Counted from the first letter of the stretch, positions 34,375 to 43,935 are shown. The stretch: 64,000 nucleotides of DNA from Roseiterribacter gracilis (GCA_018332375.1 BOPV01000001.1:3782001-3846000), one strand, 5' to 3'. The notes: a model not told the origin generated them from the sequence alone. Numbers and translations are program-made.

Positions 34375-35686
34375 CGCGCTCGCGCGCCTGACTTTGGTCG
34401 AGGCGCGAGATGCAATCCGGCGCGGCGACCTGTGCCCGGTCGACTATGTCGACGCGCTGTTGGCGCGGATCGAAGCGCGGGACCACGAGGTCCATGCTTT
34501 CACGCAACTGACCGCCGAGCGTGCGCGGGCGCGGGCGAAGCAGTTGCGCGATACGCGGCCGAAGGTATTGCCGCCGTTGTTCGGTGTGCCCTACGCAGTC
34601 AAAGACCTGCTCGACGTCGAAGGTCTGCCGACGACTTGCCAATCGCGCGTGATGCCGACGACGCCGGCGACGCGCACTGCACGTGTCGTCGAACAGCTCG
34701 ACGCGGCGGGCGGCATTTTGCTAGGCAAGCTCACCCTCTACGAATTCGCACTCGGCGGTGTGACGTTCGACCTGCCCTGGCCGCCGGCGCGCAACCCGCA
34801 CAATCTTGATTATATCGCAGGCTCGTCCTCGAGCGGATCGGGCGCGGCGTTGGCGGCGAATTTCGTGCCGCTCACGATCGGTACCGACACAGGCGGCTCG
34901 ATCCGCAGTCCCGCGACCGTCAATGGCGTCGTCGGCTTGAAGCCGAGCTACGGTCTGGTCAGTCGCGACGGCGTGTTTCCGCTGGCATTCTCGCTCGACA
35001 CGACCGGGCCGTTGGCGCGCACGGTCGGCGACGTTGCGGCTGCGATGCGCGTGCTGGCGCCGATTCAGGGACACGCAGTCACCACACCGCCGCGCATCGG
35101 CGTCGTACGACATCTGCACGAACGCGACCTGGTTGCGACGCCGGACGTGACGGTCGCGTTCGACAATGCGGTCGAACGTCTGCGCGCGGCCGGTGCTGAC
35201 ATCGTCGAGATCGAATTGCCTTCACTGCAGAAATTCAACGCGGCTGGCTGGACGATCCTGTTTGCCGAAGCCTACGCGATCCATCGCGCCTGGTTGCAGG
35301 AACGGCCCGAACAATATGGCGCACAAGCGCGCGAAGTGTTGCTGACTGGCGCCTTCATCGACAGCGCCGATTATTTGCTGGCGCAGCAAAATCGCGTTGC
35401 GTTGACGGCGTCGGTGGAGCGCGCGCTGGGCGGAGTCGACATGTTGCTGACCGCGGTCAGCGCGCTGCCGCCGTGCCGGATCGACGACCGGGCCGCAATC
35501 AAGGCGCTGCTCGCCGCGTCGGTGCGCATGCCGTTCAACCTGTCAGGACATCCGGCGCTGGCGCTGCCGGTGCGTGACAAGTCGGATGCGGGTTTGCCGC
35601 TGGGCGTGCAACTGGTTGGGCGGCACGGCGCCGACGGCGAATTGTTGGCTGCCGCCGAATGGGTAGAGCACGCGCTCGCAGTGTAG
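34367..35686 (+). CDS. Amidase-signature-family hydrolase (AtzE-like)
   Basis: A 439-aa amidase. The Ser-cisSer-Lys triad is visible as Lys79 (GVPYAVKDLL), Ser154 (AGSSSSGSGAALAA, cis-Ser position inferred from the 24-residue spacing) and the nucleophile Ser178 (IGTDTGGSIRSPA). It hydrolyses an amide or carbamoyl bond; family members include GatA, AtzE and allophanate hydrolases. GatB/GatC are not nearby, so it is not the tRNA amidotransferase subunit in a normal operon. The 56-aa partner ORF overlaps its start. Confidence 0.88.
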   Translation: MTDALARLTLVEARDAIRRGDLCPVDYVDALLARIEARDHEVHAFTQLTAERARARAKQLRDTRPKVLPPLFGVPYAVKDLLDVEGLPTTCQSRVMPTTPATRTARVVEQLDAAGGILLGKLTLYEFALGGVTFDLPWPPARNPHNLDYIAGSSSSGSGAALAANFVPLTIGTDTGGSIRSPATVNGVVGLKPSYGLVSRDGVFPLAFSLDTTGPLARTVGDVAAAMRVLAPIQGHAVTTPPRIGVVRHLHERDLVATPDVTVAFDNAVERLRAAGADIVEIELPSLQKFNAAGWTILFAEAYAIHRAWLQERPEQYGAQAREVLLTGAFIDSADYLLAQQNRVALTASVERALGGVDMLLTAVSALPPCRIDDRAAIKALLAASVRMPFNLSGHPALALPVRDKSDAGLPLGVQLVGRHGADGELLAAAEWVEHALAV

Positions 35687-35775
35687 TTCGTTCATCCGTC
35701 CTGAAACGAACGCGGCGCTGACACGGGAACGACAAATTCGCACCCAACCTTCCTGATCACAGGAGGTGTTGGATC

Positions 35776-35967
35776 ATGCGTCGTTTCTTTTCTCTCGCCA
35801 TCTTGGCCGGTTCGCTGGTCGGCTTGGCCGGCTGCGTCGCCTACCCGGCGGGGCCAAGTTACGGCAATGGTTACTATGCTGCGCCGGCTTACTACGCGGC
35901 GCCCGCCGTCGCGCTGAATTATAACAGCGGCTATTACGGCGGCTGGCATCACTATCGCCACTGGTAA
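35776..35967 (+). CDS. Small Tyr/Gly-rich lipoprotein
   Basis: A 63-aa lipoprotein with the lipobox LAGC (Cys20) after a clean signal sequence. The mature 44 residues are rich in Tyr, Ala and Gly (YYAAPAYYAAPAVAL) and end in a His/Trp cluster HHYRHW. The ribosome site AGGAGG lies 9 bp before the ATG. No enzyme or binding domain is visible. It resembles the next lipoprotein in composition. The mature part may be membrane-attached structural or metal-binding material; function is unknown. Confidence 0.75.
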   Translation: MRRFFSLAILAGSLVGLAGCVAYPAGPSYGNGYYAAPAYYAAPAVALNYNSGYYGGWHHYRHW

Positions 35968-35981
35968 TTCTTTTGTCGCAG

Positions 35982-36012
35982 CGCGCTCGCACGGAATGTG
36001 CGGGCGCGTTTT
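35982..36012 (+). terminator. Intrinsic terminator after the 63-aa lipoprotein
   Basis: An 11-bp stem, CGCGCTCGCAC / GTGCGGGCGCG with one T-G wobble, closes a GGAAT loop and is followed by TTTTGC. It lies 14 bp after the stop codon. Confidence 0.8.
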
Positions 36013-36057
36013 GCGTTCTAGCTAGGTGACGCGCGTTTGCGCGAATGGAGGCTGGTC

Positions 36058-36360
36058 ATGTTTCGGCGTGTTTCGCTTCTCGCGTTGCTAGCAATATTGC
36101 CGCTCGCGGGCTGTTACGCGGTTGATCCCTATTACGACGGCTATTACGCAGCGCGGCCTTATTACGGCTCGTATTACGGCAACTACGGCTATGGGTACGG
36201 CTACGGTTACGCGCCGTACGCGTACGCGCCGGCCTATTACAGCCCGTATTATTATGGCGGCCCGTCAATCTCGCTGGGCTTTTCCAGCGGCTGGGCGCGA
36301 CGCGGTTGGGGCTGGGGCGGCGGCGGATTTCATCGCGGCGGTGGCTTTCACCACCGCTAA
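36058..36360 (+). CDS. Tyr/Gly/His-rich lipoprotein
   Basis: A 100-aa lipoprotein with lipobox LAGC (Cys19). Residues 22-68 are almost only Tyr, Gly, Ala and Pro in a YYxxxYYG pattern, and the C-terminus is Trp/Gly/His-rich (WGWGGGGFHRGGGFHHR). The ATG at 36058 has GGAGG at 7 bp spacing; longer frames upstream have no such site. Neighbour of the 63-aa lipoprotein with its own terminator in between, so separately transcribed. The function is unknown. The next gene on the opposite strand ends with no gap. Confidence 0.72.
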   Translation: MFRRVSLLALLAILPLAGCYAVDPYYDGYYAARPYYGSYYGNYGYGYGYGYAPYAYAPAYYSPYYYGGPSISLGFSSGWARRGWGWGGGGFHRGGGFHHR

Positions 36361-36840
36361 CTATCGCGGGCCGATCTTGATCAGGTATTTGCGCTCGTTC
36401 GGACCGAGAAATTCGAGCACGCCGCCATCCGACGAGATCGGCGTGTCGCTGACCGTCGATGGATGTTTGGTCAGGCTGCGCGCGCTTGCAAGATCCGGCA
36501 CCGGATGCGGCAGCGCGATGTCTTCGCGATCGTTCGACCAGATCTCGACGCGCGCCACCATCTGATCGCGCGTGCCGCGGATCGGCAGCAACGTCACAAC
36601 CACTTCGTCGCCGACCGGCAGACTGTCGGAAAACTGTTTGGCGTTGGAAAACGGGTTGCGGTTGACGTCGATGACTCGACCGACGGTTCCGGGGACCGCC
36701 CAGCCAAGCACCACTTCGCCACGCAGCGTCTGGCCATCCGGCCGACCGATGGCGACTTCAACCTTCCAAGGGCCAACGCCGGCCGACGCGGCGGTCGAAA
36801 CGGTGAGGGCGGTGACGAGGGCGAAAAGATACGCGCGCAT
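36361..36840 (-). CDS. Exported protein of unknown function
   Basis: A 159-aa protein with a signal peptide (MRAYLFALVTALTVSTAASA) and a beta-rich mature part of about 140 residues. No known domain is recognised. The start is ambiguous: ATG at 36840 gives a standard signal peptide. ATG at 36876 overlaps the tetR stop (ATGA) and adds 12 charged residues before the signal. The overlap would make this the second gene of a tetR operon. It ends with no gap to the convergent lipoprotein gene. Confidence 0.6.
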   Translation of the reverse strand: MRAYLFALVTALTVSTAASAGVGPWKVEVAIGRPDGQTLRGEVVLGWAVPGTVGRVIDVNRNPFSNAKQFSDSLPVGDEVVVTLLPIRGTRDQMVARVEIWSNDREDIALPHPVPDLASARSLTKHPSTVSDTPISSDGGVLEFLGPNERKYLIKIGPR

Positions 36841-36872
36841 GGCCGATTCATGCGCACGAGGCGGTTCATTCT

Positions 36873-37526
36873 TCAAGCTTGGCGCGCTTGCAGCAGCCGT
36901 ACGGCCTCGTCGATCAGCTCGGCGGTGATCGGCAGGTGCTGGAACAGCAGCCGCATATAGAGCGTGCCGAACGTCATATCGATCATCGCTTCCAGCGACA
37001 GGTCGTTGCGGAATTCGCCGCTGCGCACGCCCCGCGCGAACATCTCGCGCAGCACCCGGCGGCGCGGGATCACGACCTCGTCATGAAACAGCTTGGCCAG
37101 TTTGGCATCGTGCTGGATCGCGCTGACCAGTTGGCGCACCACCTGGCCCAGCTCGCCGCGTAGAATCCGGGCCAGCCCTTCCAGCTGGCGCCGGAACGCC
37201 TCGGTCGCGGTGACGCTGGGCGGGGCGGTGGTTTCGGCCTGCAGCCGGTCGCGAAAGGCTTCGATCGCGATCGCCGACTTGTTGGGCCACCAGCGATAGA
37301 TCGTGGCTTTGCTGACTCCGGCTTCGCGCGCCACCCGCTCGACCGAGAATTCGCTCAGCTTCTCTTCCAGCAGCAGCCGTTGTGCCGCGCGCAGCACCTT
37401 GGCGCGGCAGCCCGCATCGCGCGGCCGGCCCGGACCGCGCGCGGTCGCCGGCGCTGGAGCTGGAGTTAAGGCCGGAATTGCGCGGCGGGGATGGCTGCTG
37501 CGCGAACGTGTGGTGCGGTGCGACAT
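36873..37526 (-). CDS. TetR-family regulator of the adjacent RND pump
   Basis: A 217-aa TetR repressor. Residues 1-35 are a Pro/Arg-rich leader. The DNA-binding helix-turn-helix reads FSVERVAREAGVSKATIYRW at residues 60-79. The C-terminal ligand and dimer domain is unlabelled. It is divergent from an RND pump gene with only 57 bp between the two starts, so it very probably represses that pump and itself. The effector is unknown. Confidence 0.85.
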   Translation of the reverse strand: MSHRTTRSRSSHPRRAIPALTPAPAPATARGPGRPRDAGCRAKVLRAAQRLLLEEKLSEFSVERVAREAGVSKATIYRWWPNKSAIAIEAFRDRLQAETTAPPSVTATEAFRRQLEGLARILRGELGQVVRQLVSAIQHDAKLAKLFHDEVVIPRRRVLREMFARGVRSGEFRNDLSLEAMIDMTFGTLYMRLLFQHLPITAELIDEAVRLLQARQA

Positions 37527-37537
37527 TGCGATTCCGA

Positions 37538-37561
37538 AACGGGCCGTTCAGTATTTATACT
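37538..37561. promoter_or_regulatory. Two palindromes in the tetR/RND intergenic region, candidate operator
   Basis: AACGG-G-CCGTT (37538-37548) and AGTAT-TT-ATACT (37550-37561) lie side by side in the 57-bp region between divergent tetR and the RND pump. Either could be the TetR operator; TATACT at 37556-37561 could also serve as a -10 element for the pump gene. Confidence 0.5.
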
Positions 37562-37583
37562 CTCGCCCGCATCGGAGTCGATC

Positions 37584-40500
37584 ATGTGGATCGTCCGCCT
37601 GGCTTTGGCCCGGCCGCACACATTCCTTGTCCTGGCACTGGTCATTCTGGTGATGGGGACGCTGTCGGTGCGCACGATGCCGACCGACATTTTCCCGAAG
37701 ATCGATATCCCGGTCGTGTCGGTGATCTGGTCGTATCCGGGCCTCTCGGCCGACGAGATGGAAAAGCGGGTCACGACGTATTCGGAATTCTCGCTCGCCT
37801 CGGGCGTCGACGACGTGAAGTCGATCGACAGCCAGACCATGCCCGGCGTTGCGATCATGAAAGTCGGCTTCCACAACTCGGTCGATATTCAAACCGCGCT
37901 GGCGCAAGCGATCGGTATTTCGAACGTCATTCTGCGCCGCATGCCCGTCGGCATGACGCCGCCGACCGTGGTGCGTTTCAACGCGTCGTCGGTGCCGATC
38001 CTGCAAGTGTCGTTGGGCGGCGGTGGATTGGGTGAGGCGCAGCTCTACGATTTCGGCCTCTATCGCATCCGTCAGTTGTTGAGCCAGGTGCAGGGCGCCA
38101 CCTTGCCGGTGCCGTATGGCGGCAAGCCGCGCCAGATCATGGTCGATCTCGAACCCGCGTCGCTGCTGGCCAAAGGCGTCACGCCCGCCGATGTGATGAA
38201 CGCGATCACGGCGCAGAACCTGACCTTGCCGTCGGGCAGTACCAAAATCGGCGACACCGAATATGCGGTGCGTCTCAATGCCGGCTTCGACACGGTCGCG
38301 GCGATCGGTGACGCGCCGGTGCGCGCCGCCGACGGGCAGATCCTGTTCGTGCGCGACGTCGCTTCGGTGCGCGACGGATTCCGCCAGCAGCAGAACGTCG
38401 TGCGCGCCGACGGCCAGCGTTCGGCGCTGCTGACCGTCATCAAGAACGGCAGCGCCTCGACCTTGGACATCATCGACCGCATCAAGAACGAAGTGCTGCC
38501 GCAGGCGCGCGCCATTGCGCCGCCGGGCATGCAGATCACCGAATTGTTCGACCAGTCGATCTTCGTGCGCGCTGCCGTCGACGGTGTGGTGCGCGAAGGC
38601 ATCATCGCGGCTTGCCTGACCGCAGCGATGATCCTGCTGTTTCTCGGCAGCTGGCGCTCGACTCTGATCGTCGCCGTGTCGATTCCGCTATCGATCCTGG
38701 CCTCGATCGCGCTGCTGGCTGCGATGGGCCACAGCCTGAATGTGATGACGTTGGGCGGATTGGCGTTGGCGATCGGCATTCTGGTCGACGACGCGACGGT
38801 GACGATCGAAAACATCCATCGCGTACGCACCGAACAACACGGCACGCTGTACGACGCGATCCTTGAAGGCGCCGGCAGCGTCGCGATGCCGACCTTGGTC
38901 GCGACCTTGGCGATCTGCATCGTGTTCGTGTCGGTCGTGTTCCTCGACGGTCCGGCACGGTTCCTGTTCACGCCGATGGCGCTTGCGGTCGTGTTCGCGA
39001 TGCTGGCGTCCTACGTGCTGTCGCGCACTTTGGTACCGGTGCTGGCGATGTATCTGCTGCCGGGCGAGAAGCACGGCGAGCCGCCCGCAGGAAAAGAGGG
39101 GGGTGACGGATTTTTCGCGCGCTTTCACGCCGGTTTCGAAGCCCGCTTTGAAACCGTGCGCGCTGGCTATGTCGACCTGCTGAAAAGCGTGCTGGCGCAT
39201 CCGCGCAAGATTGCGTTTGCGGCGCTGGGCGTGGTGGCGGTGTCGGGCGTGGCGATGGTGTTCGTCGGCCAGGATTTCTTCCCCGCCGTCGATGCCGGCC
39301 AGATCCGCCTGCACGTGCGCGCGCCGACCGGGCTCAAACTCGAAGCAACGGAAAAGCGCTTTCAGGCCATCGAAGACGTGATCCGCGAAGTCATCCCCGT
39401 CGCCGAGCGCAAGATCGTGCTCGACAATATCGGCGTCGCTGCCGAGGCGTTTAACCTCGCCTTCGAAGACGGCTCGTCGGTCGGCACCTATGACGGCCAG
39501 ATCCTGATTTCGCTCAACGAGAATCACGGACCGACGGAAGGCTACGTGCGCAAGTTGCGCACGGTGCTGAATGAGCGCTTCCCCGACACGCTGTTCTATT
39601 TCCAGCCTGCCGACATCGTGAACCAGATCCTGAATTTCGGCCTGCCAGCGCCGATCGACATTCAGGTGGCGGGGCAGGCGCGGGTGAAGAACTACGAGAT
39701 CGCGCGCAAGATCGAAGGCGCGATCAAAGGCGTGGCCGGCGTCGTCGACGTGCACATGCACCAGGTCGTCGACTCGCCCGAGATCTTTCTCGACGTCGAC
39801 CGCGCGCGCATCGGGCAGATGGGGCTGACGCAACAGACGGTGGCCAACGACGTGCTGGTGGCGCTGTCGTCGAGCGCGACGGTCAGCCCGAATTTCTATC
39901 TCGATCCCAAAGCGGGCATTCCCTACACGCTGGCGGTGCAGACGCCGGAAGTGCGCCAGAACAATATCGACGCGCTGACCTCGATTGCGGTGACGCCGCC
40001 AGGCGCAAGCGCACCGCAGCTGCTGGGCAACGTGGCGCAGATGCAGCGGCGCAAGACACAGGTCGTGTTCAATCACCGCGACGCGCAGCCCGTCTACGAC
40101 ATCTATGCCAGCGTGCAAGGCCGCGATCTCGGCAGCATCGCATCGGATCTGAAAACCGCGATCGCGCCGTTCGAAAAAGAACTGCCGCCCGGCAGCAAGA
40201 TCGTGATGCGCGGTCAGGTCGAAAGCATGGGTGCGGCTTTCACCAAGCTCGGCATCGGTCTCGTCTTCGCAGCCCTGCTGGTGTTCCTGCTGATGGTGGT
40301 GAACTTCCAGTCGTGGCTCGACCCGGCGATCATCGTGATGGCGTTGCCCGGTGCGCTGATCGGCGTCGTCTGGGGCCTGTTCCTGACCGGCACGACGTTC
40401 AGTGTGCCGTCGCTGATGGGCGCGATCATGGCGTTGGGCGTCGCGTCAGCCAACTCGATCCTGCTCGTGTCGTTTGCGAAAGAACGGCAAGGCCACGGCC

Positions 40501-40754
40501 TGTCGCCCTATGACGCTGCGCTCGATGCCGCGCATGTGCGCCTGCGTCCGATCGTGATGACCGCGCTGGCGATGGTCGTCGGCATGATCCCGATGGCGCT
40601 TGGTCTTGGCGAAGGCGGCGAGCAGAACGCGCCGCTCGGCCGCGCCGTCATTGGCGGTCTGCTGGTCGCGACCTTCGCCACCCTGTTCATCGTTCCCGTG
40701 ATTTACACCGTCATCCATCGCCGCCGAAGCAGCGGTGCAGAGGTTGTCACATGA
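37584..40754 (+). CDS. RND-superfamily efflux pump (AcrB/HAE1-like)
   Basis: A 1056-aa inner-membrane pump of the right length for RND transporters, with twelve membrane helices and two large periplasmic loops. N-terminal signature: FPKIDIPVVSVIWSYPGLSA. In helix 4 the acidic pair is in ALAIGILVDDATVTIENIHR. The ATG at 37584 is preceded by GGAG. It uses the proton gradient to expel substrates through an adaptor and an outer-membrane channel. The gene order pump then adaptor is the reverse of acrAB. No TolC-like channel gene is in the window. Confidence 0.92.
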   Translation: MWIVRLALARPHTFLVLALVILVMGTLSVRTMPTDIFPKIDIPVVSVIWSYPGLSADEMEKRVTTYSEFSLASGVDDVKSIDSQTMPGVAIMKVGFHNSVDIQTALAQAIGISNVILRRMPVGMTPPTVVRFNASSVPILQVSLGGGGLGEAQLYDFGLYRIRQLLSQVQGATLPVPYGGKPRQIMVDLEPASLLAKGVTPADVMNAITAQNLTLPSGSTKIGDTEYAVRLNAGFDTVAAIGDAPVRAADGQILFVRDVASVRDGFRQQQNVVRADGQRSALLTVIKNGSASTLDIIDRIKNEVLPQARAIAPPGMQITELFDQSIFVRAAVDGVVREGIIAACLTAAMILLFLGSWRSTLIVAVSIPLSILASIALLAAMGHSLNVMTLGGLALAIGILVDDATVTIENIHRVRTEQHGTLYDAILEGAGSVAMPTLVATLAICIVFVSVVFLDGPARFLFTPMALAVVFAMLASYVLSRTLVPVLAMYLLPGEKHGEPPAGKEGGDGFFARFHAGFEARFETVRAGYVDLLKSVLAHPRKIAFAALGVVAVSGVAMVFVGQDFFPAVDAGQIRLHVRAPTGLKLEATEKRFQAIEDVIREVIPVAERKIVLDNIGVAAEAFNLAFEDGSSVGTYDGQILISLNENHGPTEGYVRKLRTVLNERFPDTLFYFQPADIVNQILNFGLPAPIDIQVAGQARVKNYEIARKIEGAIKGVAGVVDVHMHQVVDSPEIFLDVDRARIGQMGLTQQTVANDVLVALSSSATVSPNFYLDPKAGIPYTLAVQTPEVRQNNIDALTSIAVTPPGASAPQLLGNVAQMQRRKTQVVFNHRDAQPVYDIYASVQGRDLGSIASDLKTAIAPFEKELPPGSKIVMRGQVESMGAAFTKLGIGLVFAALLVFLLMVVNFQSWLDPAIIVMALPGALIGVVWGLFLTGTTFSVPSLMGAIMALGVASANSILLVSFAKERQGHGLSPYDAALDAAHVRLRPIVMTALAMVVGMIPMALGLGEGGEQNAPLGRAVIGGLLVATFATLFIVPVIYTVIHRRRSSGAEVVT

Positions 40755-41983
40755 ACCAGACACCGCTTCGTCATTCGGTTGCCGCCGACCCGGCGCCGAA
40801 ATCCAGTCCGCTGAAATCGCGCCTGTCGCCGCGCAACCTCGCCATCGCCGGCGTCGTCGTGCTGGCCGTGTTGGGCTACGCAATCGTGACGCGCATCGAC
40901 CGTGCCAACGAGGCGTCGCGCATCGCAGCGGCCGCGCGCAACGCGACGCGCACCGTGCGCGTGGCGCAAGTGTCGGAACCGACCGGTCCCGTGTCGATGC
41001 AGCTGCCGGGCGAAACCCGCGCGCTGGAAACCGCAACCATCCTGGCGCGCGCCACCGGCTATGTCCGCACCCGCAAGGCCGATATCGGCATGCGCGTCGC
41101 AACCGGCGACGTGCTGGCAGAAATCGACGCGCCCGAACTGGACGATGAATTGCGCGGCGCCGAAGCAGCCAAGCTGCAGGCCGACGCTGCGTTGAACCGC
41201 GCCAAGGCGGCTGCCGAGCTGGCGCGGCTCAACAACGAACGGTATGCCGACCTCGCCAAGACCGGCACCGCGTCGCGCCAGACCGCCGATGAGCGCAAGG
41301 CCGACCTGGTGATGAAACAGGCCGACGTCAAAGTCGCCGAAGCCAATCTTGCCGCCAGCAACGCAGCCGTCGAACGGCTCAAGAAATTGCAGAATTTCGA
41401 AACCGTGCGCGCGCCGTTCGACGGCGTCGTGACGCAACGTGGCGTCGAAATCGGCGATCTGGTTTCGGCAACGGGCGCAAATCCGCGTCCGCTCTTCACC
41501 GTTGCGCGCGACGACCTGCTGCGTATCCAAGTGTCGGTGCCGCAAAGCTTCGCCGACGGCGTCAAGCCGGGCACCGAAGCGGGCATCACCTTGCCCGAAC
41601 GTCCAGGTGCGAAATACACCGGCAAAGTCGTGCGCAGCTCGGACGCGCTGACGACTGCATCGCGCACCTTGCAGGTCGAGCTGGAACTCGCCAATGCCGA
41701 ACGTGCGGTGCGCGCGGGCAGCTACGTGCAGGTGAACTTCACCATTCCGCCGTCGGCCAACATCAAGCTGGTGCCTGCATCGGCCTTGATGCTCGACCCC
41801 GACGGCCAAGGCCCGCGCGTCGCGATCGTCAAAGACGGCGTCGTGTCGGTGCGCAAAGTGATGCTGGGTCGCGATCTGGGCCAGCAACTCGAAGTGCTGG
41901 ACGGAATCGCGAAGGGCGAAACCGTGGTGCTGAATCCGCCGGTCGATCTGATCGACGGCGCCAAGGTCAACGTCGCGACCTAA
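40751..41983 (+). CDS. RND efflux periplasmic adaptor (HlyD-like)
   Basis: A 410-aa membrane-fusion protein. An N-terminal membrane helix (about 29-50) is followed by a barrel-sandwich/lipoyl part around ARATGYVRTRKADIGMRVAT, a coiled-coil hairpin (about 130-215) and beta-barrel segments. The second lipoyl half reads FETVRAPFDGVVTQRGVEIG. There is no lipobox, so the anchor is a membrane helix. It links the RND pump to an outer-membrane channel. The start overlaps the pump stop by 4 bp. Confidence 0.9.
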   Translation: MNQTPLRHSVAADPAPKSSPLKSRLSPRNLAIAGVVVLAVLGYAIVTRIDRANEASRIAAAARNATRTVRVAQVSEPTGPVSMQLPGETRALETATILARATGYVRTRKADIGMRVATGDVLAEIDAPELDDELRGAEAAKLQADAALNRAKAAAELARLNNERYADLAKTGTASRQTADERKADLVMKQADVKVAEANLAASNAAVERLKKLQNFETVRAPFDGVVTQRGVEIGDLVSATGANPRPLFTVARDDLLRIQVSVPQSFADGVKPGTEAGITLPERPGAKYTGKVVRSSDALTTASRTLQVELELANAERAVRAGSYVQVNFTIPPSANIKLVPASALMLDPDGQGPRVAIVKDGVVSVRKVMLGRDLGQQLEVLDGIAKGETVVLNPPVDLIDGAKVNVAT

Positions 41984-41984
41984 G

Positions 41985-43931
41985 TCACCGTTCGAAGAAG
42001 ACGCGCGTCCGCGCCGTCACGCCGTCGGCGTCGATGGCGGTGATCGTGCTCCAGCCTGCACCGTCGGGCGTCCAGCGCGTCGTGTCGCTGGCGATCGGCC
42101 GGCCATCGACGAACCAACGGATCGGTGCGCGCCCGTCGCGCGCTTCGAGCGGCAGTTGTGCGTCGGCGTCGAAGGGCAGGATCGTGCCGTCGACGGGAAA
42201 TGCGATCGCCAGCGGACGCACCGCGCGTTTCGCCGCGACGCGCAGCTGCGGTGGTGCCGGCGCACGCACCGCGCCGCCATCGGGCAGCAGATCGAACAGC
42301 TGAAACAACAACGGTGCCGCTGCGTCGATGCCGACGCAGCCAAGACACGGCGCACCATCGGCGCGGCCGACCCAGACGCCGACCACATGTTTCGCGTCAA
42401 ACCCGATCGCCCAAGCGTCGTGATAGCCGGCCGACGTACCGGTCTTGAACGACACGTTGGCACGCGTCGCACCGGCCGGCCGTTTGGTGCGGCGCAGAAT
42501 CTCGGCGACCTGGCGCGCGCTGTTGCTATCGAGCCAGCTGCGCGGTGTTGCGTCTGTGGCGAGCGATACCGGCGCAACGCGCCCATCGCGCGCCAGCGCG
42601 GCGTAGCCGGCGACGAGCTGCTCCAAGGTTGCGCCGACGCCGCCCAGCACCAACGGCAGGCCGGCATGGGCGCGCACGGCGCCGTCGAAACCACCATCGG
42701 CGAGCTTGGCTGCGATCGCTTGCGGCCCGAGTTGCGCGGCCAGCCGTAGCACCGGTCCATTCAGCGACCGTTGCAACGCTTCGCGCGCCGACAGTTCGCC
42801 ATTCCAATGCGACGCGAAATTGCGCGGGCGGTAGGCGCCGCGTTCGATCGGCGCGTCGTCGATGCGCGTGTCGGGCGTTGCGATCTGGTGCGCAAACGCG
42901 ATCGCATAGACGAACGGCTTCAAGGTCGAGCCGGGTGACCGGCGCGCCCGCGCCAGATCCAGCGCGGCCCCGTCGCCGCTGCCCGCATTGGCGACCCAGG
43001 CGCGCACCGTGCCGCTGGCAATGTCGAGCACGATGGCTGCACCGCGCGTGCCGTTCTCGCGGCCGCGCAACGATTCCGCAACGCGCAGCGATGCGGCGCG
43101 CTGCAGTTCGGCGTCGAGGCTGGTGCGGATCGTGCCGCTGTCGCTGCGCGCAATTCGTTCGGCCAGGCGTTGCGTCAGCGCGGGCGCAACGCGCTGCGCG
43201 GTCGGCAGCGGCGCGCTGTTGGCGATGCGCGCGCTGTCCGCATCGATCAGCCCGGCGGCGAGCGCGCGGTCCAGCACGCGTGCGCGGGCCACATGTGCTG
43301 CATCGGGATGACGATCGGGGCGCAGACGTTCGGGCGATTGCGGCAAGGCCACCAGCAGCGCGATCTCGGCAAGGTCGAGATCATGCGGTGCTTTGCCGAA
43401 CCAGGCGAAGGCGCCGGCCGCGATGCCTTCGACATTGCCGCCATAGGGCGCCAGGGTGAAATACGCGTCGAGCACGCCGTCGCGCCCCAATCGATGCGTC
43501 AACTGCAACGCGCGCAGCGCTTCGCCGGCTTTGCCGGCAAGGCTGCGCCGGTGCGGCATCGCCAGACGCGCAACCTGCATCGTCAAGGTCGATGCGCCCG
43601 ACGTGACGCGACCGTGGCGCAGCGCGTCGAACGTTGCGCGCACGACCGACAGCGGATCGACGCCCGGATGCAGATCAAAGCGTTTGTCTTCGACCGCGCG
43701 CAGCATCGCGGGCAGCAGCGGCGGCAGGTCGGTTGCGCCAAGTCGCAGCCGGCCCGGTGCAACCAAGGTCGCAGCCAGCGCTTCGCCGCGCGCGTCGGTC
43801 AGCAGCACCGAGCGCGTCTGCACGCGCGTAAGGTCGGGCGGGCAGGCGCGATCGAGCGCCAGCAGCGCAACCGGCGCGAACAGCAGCGCGCCGAGCGAAG
43901 CGGCGAGATACTGGGCGCGCCGGAGCGACAT
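41985..43931 (-). CDS. pbpC: PbpC, penicillin-binding protein 1C
   Basis: A 648-aa bifunctional peptidoglycan synthase. An N-terminal membrane anchor (8-26) is followed by a GT51 glycosyltransferase with Glu81 (VEDKRF) and a transpeptidase with the SxxK motif at Ser335 (RSPGSTLKPF) and a KTG box (FKTGTSAGYHDAWAIG). The C-terminal BiPBP_C-type part is present. The acidic Glu of GT51 and all transpeptidase boxes are intact. It lies directly after the alpha-2-macroglobulin gene, 4 bp away, the familiar pbpC-yfhM pairing. Confidence 0.93.
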   Translation of the reverse strand: MSLRRAQYLAASLGALLFAPVALLALDRACPPDLTRVQTRSVLLTDARGEALAATLVAPGRLRLGATDLPPLLPAMLRAVEDKRFDLHPGVDPLSVVRATFDALRHGRVTSGASTLTMQVARLAMPHRRSLAGKAGEALRALQLTHRLGRDGVLDAYFTLAPYGGNVEGIAAGAFAWFGKAPHDLDLAEIALLVALPQSPERLRPDRHPDAAHVARARVLDRALAAGLIDADSARIANSAPLPTAQRVAPALTQRLAERIARSDSGTIRTSLDAELQRAASLRVAESLRGRENGTRGAAIVLDIASGTVRAWVANAGSGDGAALDLARARRSPGSTLKPFVYAIAFAHQIATPDTRIDDAPIERGAYRPRNFASHWNGELSAREALQRSLNGPVLRLAAQLGPQAIAAKLADGGFDGAVRAHAGLPLVLGGVGATLEQLVAGYAALARDGRVAPVSLATDATPRSWLDSNSARQVAEILRRTKRPAGATRANVSFKTGTSAGYHDAWAIGFDAKHVVGVWVGRADGAPCLGCVGIDAAAPLLFQLFDLLPDGGAVRAPAPPQLRVAAKRAVRPLAIAFPVDGTILPFDADAQLPLEARDGRAPIRWFVDGRPIASDTTRWTPDGAGWSTITAIDADGVTARTRVFFER

Positions 43932-43935
43932 ATTC

